From assembly GCA_947478785.1 (NCBI GenBank), contig CANJXI010000034.1, positions 1 through 37,131 of the forward strand: a DNA stretch of 37,131 bases. Direction: 5' to 3'. The number at the start of each line of letters is the position of its first letter. Positions within the stretch are counted from its first letter, which is position 1. Under the pieces are notes generated by a model that worked only from the letters and a program-made list of their open reading frames with translations, was not told where the DNA came from and searched no databases. The translations under genes and the position numbers were made by a program. The DNA is from Caulobacteraceae bacterium. Its GTDB lineage: Bacteria; Pseudomonadota; Alphaproteobacteria; Caulobacterales; Caulobacteraceae. Of the stretch, positions 19,340 to 25,752 are shown piece by piece.

Positions 19340-20215
19340 ATGACCTCCTCCATCGCAAAATTGGGCCTCGGTTCCGGGCAGTTCGGGCTCGACCAGCAGC
19401 AGGCCATCCGCGGCCGGCCGCGAGACGCCGAGGCGCGCGAGATCCTCGCCATCGCCGCGCGCTCGGGCCTGGGCTTCCTGGAAGTCGGGCGCCATCCGCA
19501 GTCGGCGGAAACCACGCTGGGGCAGGTCATGCCCAAGCCCAACACCTTCAAGCTTACGGTGACCACGGTGCGTCCCGACCGCGGGCCGGACCTCGTGGAG
19601 GCGGAGATCCGCGCGCAGTTCGTCCGCCTGGGCGTGACCTCGGTGGACGCCATCCTCGCGCCCTCGGCCACCGACCTCTTCTCCGCCCAGGGCCCGGCGC
19701 TCTGGGATCGTCTGCGCAAGCTCAAGGACGAAGGCCTGTGCCGGCAGATCGGCGTCTCGGTCTATGCATCCGACGATCCTGTGGGCCTGGCCCGCCGCTT
19801 CAAGCCCGATGTGGTGCAGGCCCCGGCCTCGCTCCTCGACCAGCGGCTGCTGATCGACGGCACCCTGGCCGAGCTCGCGGGCATGGGGATCGAGGTCCAC
19901 CTGCGCTCGATCTTCCTGAACGGCCTGCTGTTCCTGCCGCCCGACCGCGCGCCGCACCACCTGAAGGCGGCGGCCGGCCGGATCTCCCGCGCCCGCCGGC
20001 TGATCGCCGAAGGCCGCTCCGATCCGCTGCAGGCCGCGCTCGGTTTCGCCCTCTCCCGTCCCGAAGCCTCCGCGGTCCTCGTGGGCGTCGCCTCGGCCGC
20101 CGAGATGTCCGCCGTGGTCGCCGCCGCCATGAGCCCGCCGCCGGACCTCGATTGGGACGAGATGGCGCTCGACGACCCGGAGGCGCTCGACCCGCGCGCC
20201 TGGGCGGCGGCCTGA
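19340..20215 (+). CDS. kidO: KidO-like inactive aldo/keto reductase homologue
   Basis: A 291-residue protein with aldo/keto reductase fold features (KLGLGSGQFGLD; GLCRQIGVSVYASDD; AVLVGVASAAEM) but without the catalytic tetrad. By alignment to the family pattern, Asp becomes E48 (FLEVG), Tyr falls at H52-P53, Lys becomes T76 (VTTV) and His becomes P108 (ILAPS). Caulobacter KidO is such an NADH-binding, non-catalytic homologue that controls FtsZ ring disassembly and the DivJ kinase, and is degraded by ClpXP through C-terminal alanines. This protein ends WAAA, consistent with that. ATG at 19340 is preferred; ATG at 19286 is possible. The next gene starts 13 bases downstream. Fold: confident; identity: probable. 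Confidence 0.75.
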   Translation: MTSSIAKLGLGSGQFGLDQQQAIRGRPRDAEAREILAIAARSGLGFLEVGRHPQSAETTLGQVMPKPNTFKLTVTTVRPDRGPDLVEAEIRAQFVRLGVTSVDAILAPSATDLFSAQGPALWDRLRKLKDEGLCRQIGVSVYASDDPVGLARRFKPDVVQAPASLLDQRLLIDGTLAELAGMGIEVHLRSIFLNGLLFLPPDRAPHHLKAAAGRISRARRLIAEGRSDPLQAALGFALSRPEASAVLVGVASAAEMSAVVAAAMSPPPDLDWDEMALDDPEALDPRAWAAA

Positions 20216-20228
20216 GCGGAGTCCGGGC

Positions 20229-21359
20229 GTGTCGAAGACCAGCGAACGCATCTACCGAAGCCTCCGGGGCCTCGAGAAGACCGCCTCCACCAGCCGGGTG
20301 CTGAACCTGGCCGCCATCAGCGTGAAATTCGCCGATGACCCCGAGCACATGAAGGCTCCGCTCTTCACGTCCTCCGTCCTCAACGCCGCGGTGATCATCA
20401 AGCACCGGCTGCGCATGGATGAGGTGGATTCCTTCGACGACATCATCCGCACGGCCACCAAGGTGATCGTCCCCTTCGACCGGACGAACCTGGCCCTGGG
20501 CGGCCGCTCCATCTTCGTGGGCGAGAAGCTCTGGATGGACAAGCTGGCGGAACTGCGCGGCAGCGCCGAAAATCTGCAGCAGGACGCGGAAGTCCTGCTG
20601 GCTATCAACGAATTGCCGTCGCTCGACCCGTTCCTGCTGCGCGAGCATCTGAAGCGGCGCGGCTACAATATCAGCCCGACACACTTCGCGATCTCGCCCG
20701 GCGACAGCGATCGCATGCAGAAGTTCGTGGGCGGCGAAATCGCCCGCCTGATCCAGCTGGCCTATAGCGAGGAGGGCGTGGGCGCCGGAAACGTCACCCG
20801 CCTGGTGGAGGCGCTGCTCTCCAGCCAGACCGACGAGCGGCTCGAGCCGCTGCGCCTGACGCTGCGCCTCGAGGGCGAAGCCTACCGCGAAGGCATCTTC
20901 TGCTGGAAGGGCTTCCTCTACTTCAAGTGGGTGCTCAACACCCTTTGGCCGGTCCTCAAGGAAGTGCTCTCCGAACTCGCCAGGGTCCGGGTGGTGGGCG
21001 CGCGGGACGCCGAATTCATGTCGGCGATCGAAGGCATGCGTGTGCGCCTGCGCGAAAGCATGGAGCGCGAGGTCCGTGGCGTCATGGGCTTCCTGAAGAT
21101 GTACGACGCGGTCTTCGAGCAGCTGACCGGCGAGGGCAACGCCATGGCCTTCCGCGACTTCCTGCTGAAGTCGCCGGACATGTTCGTGGCGCTGGGCGAA
21201 GGGGCCGGCACGCTCTCCCACATCGCCACCTTCTGGCGCTACCGGTTCCCCAAGGACCGGCCGCTGACCGCCAGCATGGGCGAACTGTTCGACATCCTGC
21301 AGGACTTCGAATCCAGCCTCGCCGCCGAAGTCCACATGAGCCAGAGCCAGGCCGCCTGA
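20229..21359 (+). CDS. Unrecognised conserved-looking protein encoded after kidO
   Basis: A 376-residue soluble protein with no signal peptide or membrane segment, and no domain I recognise. It looks mostly alpha-helical, with charged stretches and an aromatic patch in the middle (GIFCWKGFLYFKW, about 227-239). Other noticeable segments are PFDRTNLALGGRSIFVGEKLW (about 78-98) and a C-terminal FDILQDFESSLAAE. It starts with GTG 13 bases after the kidO-like stop, so the two are probably co-transcribed and translationally linked. By context it may act with the KidO-like protein in cell-cycle or division control, but nothing in the sequence proves it. Codon use matches its neighbours, giving no sign of recent transfer. 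Confidence 0.85.
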   Translation: MSKTSERIYRSLRGLEKTASTSRVLNLAAISVKFADDPEHMKAPLFTSSVLNAAVIIKHRLRMDEVDSFDDIIRTATKVIVPFDRTNLALGGRSIFVGEKLWMDKLAELRGSAENLQQDAEVLLAINELPSLDPFLLREHLKRRGYNISPTHFAISPGDSDRMQKFVGGEIARLIQLAYSEEGVGAGNVTRLVEALLSSQTDERLEPLRLTLRLEGEAYREGIFCWKGFLYFKWVLNTLWPVLKEVLSELARVRVVGARDAEFMSAIEGMRVRLRESMEREVRGVMGFLKMYDAVFEQLTGEGNAMAFRDFLLKSPDMFVALGEGAGTLSHIATFWRYRFPKDRPLTASMGELFDILQDFESSLAAEVHMSQSQAA

Positions 21360-21405
21360 TCGACGGCCTGACCCCAGGGTCAGGTGGCGACGTTATTTTA
21401 TGGAC

Positions 21406-21531
21406 CGTCATCCCCCGGCTTGTCCGGGGGACCCATGAACACCGGGGGAAGACCGTTGTTCGCAGCGCACCCGCCGCGTTCAATCCGGCGCCACGCGATC
21501 ATGGGTCGCCCGGACAAGCCGGGCGATGACG
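21406..21531. repeat. Palindromic intergenic repeat (CGTCATCCCCCGGCTTGTCCGGG family)
   Basis: The left arm CGTCATCCCCCGGCTTGTCC (from 21406, continuing into GGGGGACCCATGA) is mirrored by a right arm ending at 21531 (ATGGGTCGCCCGGACAAGCC then GGGCGATGACG). The element spans 126 bases and fills most of the 211-base gap between two convergent genes. Such palindromic units are common dispersed repeats in alphaproteobacteria. A related short copy lies at 32588-32616. No coding capacity is apparent. Confidence 0.85.
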
Positions 21532-21570
21532 TTGCACGGATAAGATCGATATCCTGTTCGAGCTTTCCGC

Positions 21571-23355
21571 TCAGTTGCGGATCTTGATCCCCACATAGGC
21601 CGCGAGGCCCGGCTCGTTATAGCCGAGCACCTCCTCGAAGCGCTTGTCGGTGAGGTTCTCGACGCGGGCGGTCACGCTGACGTGCGCGTTCACGGCATAG
21701 GCGCCCGCCAGGTCTGCCGTGACGAAGCCCGGCCGCACGGCGCGGCTGAAGCCGTCGCGGGCGGTGTCCGACTGGCTGGATTCGCCCCGGACGGTGACCG
21801 CGCCTTCCCACGGGCCCTGGCTCCAAAGGAGCGCCGCCGATCCGGAGTGGTCGGGGACCCTGAGCAGGCTGCGGTTGGTGGCTCGGTCGATGGCGTCGCT
21901 CCAGGCATAGGCCAGCTTCAGGCGGAGCGCCTCGGTCAGGTGCGCGTCCAGCTCCGCCTCCAGCCCCTGCGAGCTGGTCTTGGCGATGTTGATGTAGCGG
22001 GACGCCACATAGCTGATCTGGTCGCGCACCAGCAGGCGGTAGGCGGTGAGCGCGGTGGTGACATGGTCGTTGGCCCAGCCGAGCCGCAGGTCGTAGCCCT
22101 CCGCGCGTTCCGGCCTCAGCGGGACGGCCGGGGCGAAGCAGAAGTCGCAGACCACCTGGCTGATGGTCGGCGTCTTGAAGCCCGTGCCGGCCGAGGCGAC
22201 CGCCGTGAAGCCTCCGCCGAGGTCCGCCGCCGCGGCCAGCCGGCCGGTGGCCTTGCCCTTGTAGGCCTTCGGATCGTCATAACGACCGCTGGCGGTGACG
22301 GTGAGCGGCCCGGCCTTCACCCGGCCGACGGCGAAGGCCGCCGAGTTGGAGAGGTCGAAGCTCTTGCCCGACGACAGGTCGGCCGCGCTCCGCTGGTGCT
22401 CGACGCCCACGACGAACGCCTCGCCGCGCGCGGCGGTCCAGCGGTAGACCTGCCGGTCCGCGTCGAAGGCCGAGGGGAAGGACGAGATGTTGCGCCGATG
22501 CAGGTCATAGGCGCTGATGCTGATCTGGTGGGTCAACCCAAGGCCCTCCACGGTGGCGCGGGCGAAACCCTGCCAGGCGCGGCTTTCGGCCCGGTCGGGC
22601 GTGTCCCCCAGGGCGAAGGTCGGCGGGGCGAAGCCGTCCACATCGACGTTCGAGTGGGTGTAGCGCAGGCGGCCGTCGAGCCGCACGCCGTCGGCGAGCG
22701 TCAGACGCCCCCCGGCGTTGGCGGTGAAGGTCTTGAAGCCGTCCTTCTCCGTGCCCGTGTCGGCCTTGGAGATCCCGTCGCTGCGAAAGCCCGCGATGCT
22801 GGCGCTGGCGGCGTAGACGTCGGTGCGCACGCCGGCCCCGGCGAAGGCCCGGACGGTGTCGAACGATCCCCCCTCGAGGCCGGCGCTCAGCCCCTCGACC
22901 TCGCGGGTGGTGAAGCTGACCACCCCGCCGATCGCCTCGGAGCCCCAGAGCGAACTCTGCGGCCCGGACAGCACCTCGATGCGCTCCAGGTCGGCGGACT
23001 GCAGCGAGGACGGGTCGTAGGCGCCGTTGGGGTCGGAGGGGTCGTCGACCGGCACGCCGTCGATCAGCACCAGGGTCTTGTCGGGGGTCGCCCCCCGGAT
23101 GCGGATCGCCGCCGTCCCGCCGAACGCCCCGGTGCGGGCGATGGAGACGCCGGGGATGGTGGAGAGCAGATCCGTGGCGAAGGGGGCGCCGCGGGCCTCG
23201 ATCTCGGCGCGGTCGATGACGTGGGCGCCGGTGATCAGCTCCGGCGCGCTGGGCAGGCGGGTGGCGGTGATCACCATCTCGCTGAGGGGGGTTTCGGCAC
23301 GGGCCGCGGGCGCCAGCGCGGCGAGCGCGGCGGTGGTCAGGATGAAGGCACGCAT
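21571..23355 (-). CDS. btuB: BtuB-type TonB-dependent vitamin B12 receptor
   Basis: A 594-residue outer-membrane receptor. A signal peptide (about 1-20, cleavage after ARA) is followed by a TonB box (SEMVITATR), then a plug domain (about 30-150) with VLIDGVPVDDPSDPNG, LERIEVLSGPQSSLWGSEAIGGVVSFTT and a barrel ending in an aromatic-rich strand. The N-terminal half and its length fit BtuB-like receptors rather than the larger siderophore receptors. A cobalamin riboswitch lies about 100 bases upstream on the same strand, which strongly supports cobalamin or cobinamide uptake and B12 feedback repression. No BtuCDF transporter genes are present nearby. Confidence 0.92.
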   Translation of the reverse strand: MRAFILTTAALAALAPAARAETPLSEMVITATRLPSAPELITGAHVIDRAEIEARGAPFATDLLSTIPGVSIARTGAFGGTAAIRIRGATPDKTLVLIDGVPVDDPSDPNGAYDPSSLQSADLERIEVLSGPQSSLWGSEAIGGVVSFTTREVEGLSAGLEGGSFDTVRAFAGAGVRTDVYAASASIAGFRSDGISKADTGTEKDGFKTFTANAGGRLTLADGVRLDGRLRYTHSNVDVDGFAPPTFALGDTPDRAESRAWQGFARATVEGLGLTHQISISAYDLHRRNISSFPSAFDADRQVYRWTAARGEAFVVGVEHQRSAADLSSGKSFDLSNSAAFAVGRVKAGPLTVTASGRYDDPKAYKGKATGRLAAAADLGGGFTAVASAGTGFKTPTISQVVCDFCFAPAVPLRPERAEGYDLRLGWANDHVTTALTAYRLLVRDQISYVASRYINIAKTSSQGLEAELDAHLTEALRLKLAYAWSDAIDRATNRSLLRVPDHSGSAALLWSQGPWEGAVTVRGESSQSDTARDGFSRAVRPGFVTADLAGAYAVNAHVSVTARVENLTDKRFEEVLGYNEPGLAAYVGIKIRN

Positions 23356-23455
23356 GGTCGGTCAGACTCCGTCTTCGGAGTCGCTGCGACGGCTGAGCGG
23401 TTCAGGCTCTGCCGGTCCTTGGCCTGATCCCGGACCGCGGACGAGCGACGGAAGA

Positions 23456-23640
23456 AGACGGCAGGTCTCCTGGCTTGCGGGTCAGCGGACCGCGCCCCGG
23501 CCTTCCCGGTTTCCCAGTGGCCATCTCCTCTTTCACAAGGAGAAACGGACGCGACCCTCGCCGCTTACAGTTGCGGGCACAGCCGGGGATTTTCACCCCG
23601 GTTCCCTCTTGGCCCCCATCGCTGGGGGACCGCCTTCGGG
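23456..23640 (-). promoter_or_regulatory. Cobalamin (AdoCbl) riboswitch upstream of btuB
   Basis: Read on the minus strand, the region carries the conserved parts of the cobalamin aptamer: AGGGAACCGGGGTGAAAATC, then GGCTGTGCCCGCAACTGTAAG, then CCACTGGGAAACCGGGAAGG, and finally the B12-box-type closing segment GCAAGCCAGGAGACCTGCCG. Order and spacing are canonical. It lies between the PEP-CTERM gene terminator and the btuB start, so it should lower btuB expression when cobalamin is plentiful. Ends are approximate, since the closing P1 stem was not folded computationally. Confidence 0.95.
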
Positions 23641-23671
23641 CGCGCTTATGCCCCGGTCGCCGAAAAACTGC

Positions 23672-23699
23672 AAAAAAAGACCGCCCGGAGGCGGTCTTT
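23672..23699 (-). terminator. Intrinsic terminator after the PEP-CTERM gene
   Basis: On the minus strand the stem GACCGCC-loop TCCG-GGCGGTC is followed directly by seven T residues, a textbook Rho-independent terminator. It lies 23 bases after the PEP-CTERM gene stop and just before the btuB riboswitch, so it separates the two transcripts. Confidence 0.9.
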
Positions 23700-23721
23700 C
23701 TCTCAGAGGTCGCTTGAAAGG

Positions 23722-24414
23722 CTATCCGGCGAAGGCTGCCGCCCGGCGGTTGCGGCGCAGCAGCGCTCCGATGCCGCCGAAGCCCATGATCATCAGGCCC
23801 CAGGTCGCGGGCTCGGGAACGCCGCCGGCCCCTTGCTGGATGTTGATGCTGTCGGTCACCGTCGCGAAGTTCGTTCCGCTGACGGTGAAGGCGACGCGGT
23901 AGGTGGTGTCGATGTTGGCGTTGTAATTGATGTTGCCGAGCACGCTGCCGTTGAGGAAGCCGAAGCCCAGGTATTCGCTGTTCTGCGCCGCCGGCGAGCC
24001 GACGACCGGATGGTCGTTGCCGAACAGGACGTTGAACGGGTCGTAGGACGCCGTGCCGCCCGTGCGGAGGTTCGTGATGGTCAGAAGGCCGGCCAGGCCG
24101 TCGATCGACGTCGTGAACGGGTTGAAGGAGAAATCGAAGCTGGCCTGCTGGCCGAGCGCCACGGTGTAGGTGTTGCCGGTGGGCGTCGTGGTGTCTTGGT
24201 AACGCTGGTGCCCGCGGAGCGCCAGTTCGCCATCGGTCCCGAAGGTCTCGATGGTGAAGTGGCCGTTGTTGTTGCCGGCGCCGAAATAGACACCCGGCGG
24301 CGTCGCGATGTTAGCGTCATATTGGGTCGCCGAAGCCGGAGAGGCCACGACAGCGGCCATCAGGCCGGCGGCGACCGTCGCCGCGAATCCGGAAAACATC
24401 GTTCTATTGTTCAT
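23722..24414 (-). CDS. PEP-CTERM sorting domain protein (exported, possibly surface or matrix protein)
   Basis: A 230-residue exported protein with a signal peptide (about 1-29, ASPASA), a beta-rich Gly/Thr/Asn-containing body, and a C-terminal PEP-CTERM tripartite signal: VPEPATWGLMIMGFGGIG, then a hydrophobic helix and a basic RRNRRAAA tail. PEP-CTERM proteins are recognised by an exosortase and end up on the surface or in exopolysaccharide matrix. No exosortase gene lies in this window. The gene has its own promoter region, which is unusually AT-rich and carries a 16-base palindrome, and its own strong terminator, so it is a single-gene transcript. The function of the body is unknown. Confidence 0.93.
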   Translation of the reverse strand: MNNRTMFSGFAATVAAGLMAAVVASPASATQYDANIATPPGVYFGAGNNNGHFTIETFGTDGELALRGHQRYQDTTTPTGNTYTVALGQQASFDFSFNPFTTSIDGLAGLLTITNLRTGGTASYDPFNVLFGNDHPVVGSPAAQNSEYLGFGFLNGSVLGNINYNANIDTTYRVAFTVSGTNFATVTDSINIQQGAGGVPEPATWGLMIMGFGGIGALLRRNRRAAAFAG

Positions 24415-24759
24415 GTACTCAGCCCCACTCGAAAAATTACAAATTTTGCGAGCGAACCGTTAATTCAAATTAACCCTGGGACAAGCAAGATTTGTACTAA
24501 TCCGCATAAAATTTGAGCTTTTATCGACTATATTCTCCTCTCAGATGAATTTTTCCTTCTGGAAATGGCTTGGCGGTCGAATAAGTCAGCTAGGTAGACT
24601 GATCAGGCTTGAAATTATTCTGTCGGGTTCCCGACTTAGGTGGCGCCAAGATGACGCCGAGCCTGCGGCCATGGGTCCGCGCGCGCAGGCCTCGCCGTCG
24701 TGGCGCCGACAGGTCGGGCCGCCCGGCCCTTTCGGCCGCGCGGGCGAGACGCTCGATAC
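24415..24759. other. 345-base intergenic region, AT-rich next to the PEP-CTERM gene
   Basis: The half next to the PEP-CTERM start (24415-24620) is much more AT-rich than its surroundings and should contain that gene's promoter; TTGCTT and AATTAA with 17-base spacing on the minus strand are candidate -35/-10 boxes. A perfect stem GTCGGG-TT-CCCGAC lies at 24622-24635 and may end transcription of the hydrolase gene at 24760. A 72-codon open frame at 24545-24763 on the plus strand is poorly supported and is not called. Confidence 0.5.
24459..24474. promoter_or_regulatory. Palindromic operator candidate before the PEP-CTERM gene
   Basis: GTTAATTCAAATTAAC is a perfect inverted repeat of seven-base arms around a two-base centre, 45-60 bases before the PEP-CTERM start and overlapping the likely -10 box. 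It contains two TTAA half-sites, but with six-base spacing rather than the seven used by CtrA. The binding protein is unknown. Confidence 0.45.
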
Positions 24760-25617
24760 CTAGGCGAGGTTCTTCTTGTAGAGCTGGGTCAGCGCGGACC
24801 AGGCGCGTTCGGCCTCGGCCTCGTTGTAGACGGCGCTGCCCTTGACGCACCAGCCATGGTTCCCGGCGTAGACCTCGACGACCGCCGGGCGCTTGGCCTC
24901 GGCGAAGGTCGCCTTGAGGATATCCTTGGACTCCGGCTGGTTGGCGTCGTCGTTCTTGGCGATCGCCACCAGATAGGCGGCCCTGGTCCTGGCGACCAGC
25001 AGGTGTGGGCTGGACGGGTCCTTGGTGGTCAGGCCGCCGCCGTGGAAGGTGGCGACCGCGCCGATCCGGCCGGGCGCGGCCGCGGCGGTGCGGAAGGACA
25101 GCGGCCCGCCCATGCAATACCCCTGCACGCCGACCTTCTTCTTGCGGTCGGTCTGCGGCTGGGCGTCCAGGAAGGCCACATAGGCGGCCGCGTCGCGGTC
25201 GATGCCGTCGTTGGACATGGCGCCCCGCATGCCCATCAGCACCGCGCGGCTCTCGGGCTTGCTGAAGTCGAAGTCGGCCGGAACCACCGGGGCCTTCGCC
25301 GAGCGATAGAAGGGATTGGGGACCAGCACCACATAGCCCTGGGCCGCCAGCCTGCGGCCCATTTCGCGCATCACCGGCCGAAGCCCGAAGATGTCCGGCC
25401 AGATCACCACGGCCGGCCACGTTCCCTTGCCGGACGGATAGATCAGCGCGGAGTCCGCGACACCATCGGGGGTCTTCACCGCGACGTCCTTCTCCACCAC
25501 GTCGGCGGCGTAGGCGCCGGTGGCCGCGCCGGCGGCGGCCACGGTCATGAGGCCGAAGGTCCGGCGCGAAAAGGTCGGGTCCTGGACGCGTCCGACATGG
25601 ATCTCGTCATCGCACAT
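24760..25617 (-). CDS. Tat-exported dienelactone hydrolase family protein
   Basis: A 285-residue alpha/beta hydrolase. The N-terminus has a twin-arginine signal (S17-R-R-T-F-G22 followed by an Ala/Gly hydrophobic stretch ending AYA), so it is predicted to be folded in the cytoplasm and exported by Tat. The dienelactone hydrolase triad is visible: nucleophile C168 in GYCMGG, acid in KNDD (223/224) and H254 in AGNHGWC. It would hydrolyse ester or lactone substrates in the periplasm. ATG at 25617 is chosen because GGGAGGAG precedes it; a longer frame lacks such a site. It is downstream of a TonB receptor on the same strand, which may import a related substrate. Confidence 0.9.
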   Translation of the reverse strand: MCDDEIHVGRVQDPTFSRRTFGLMTVAAAGAATGAYAADVVEKDVAVKTPDGVADSALIYPSGKGTWPAVVIWPDIFGLRPVMREMGRRLAAQGYVVLVPNPFYRSAKAPVVPADFDFSKPESRAVLMGMRGAMSNDGIDRDAAAYVAFLDAQPQTDRKKKVGVQGYCMGGPLSFRTAAAAPGRIGAVATFHGGGLTTKDPSSPHLLVARTRAAYLVAIAKNDDANQPESKDILKATFAEAKRPAVVEVYAGNHGWCVKGSAVYNEAEAERAWSALTQLYKKNLA

Positions 25618-25710
25618 GGTGGGTCTCCTCCCGGAATTGGCGGCTTTGGGAGGATTGTGACCCCGCGGCGGCGCCCCGACAACCACCTGCGATAGCGCCA
25701 CAGGCCGGGC

Positions 25711-25739
25711 AACAAACCTCGAAGCGGCGCAAGCGCCGC
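25711..25739 (-). terminator. Probable terminator after the TonB-dependent receptor
   Basis: On the minus strand the stem GCGGCGC-TT-GCGCCGC starts 14 bases after the receptor stop and is followed by TTCGAGGTTTGTT, a loose T-rich tract. It probably ends or weakens transcription before the hydrolase gene. The weak T-tract lowers confidence. Confidence 0.5.
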
Positions 25740-25752
25740 CGTGCCGCCGTCC

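Noticed and set aside
24459..24474. A CtrA binding site at the PEP-CTERM promoter
   Set aside because: The two TTAA half-sites are six bases apart rather than seven, so it is reported only as a generic palindrome.
24545..24763. A 72-codon plus-strand frame in the PEP-CTERM/hydrolase intergenic region
   Set aside because: No ribosome-binding site of note, no recognisable domain, and its composition shifts sharply along the frame from AT-rich to GC-rich, as expected for chance.
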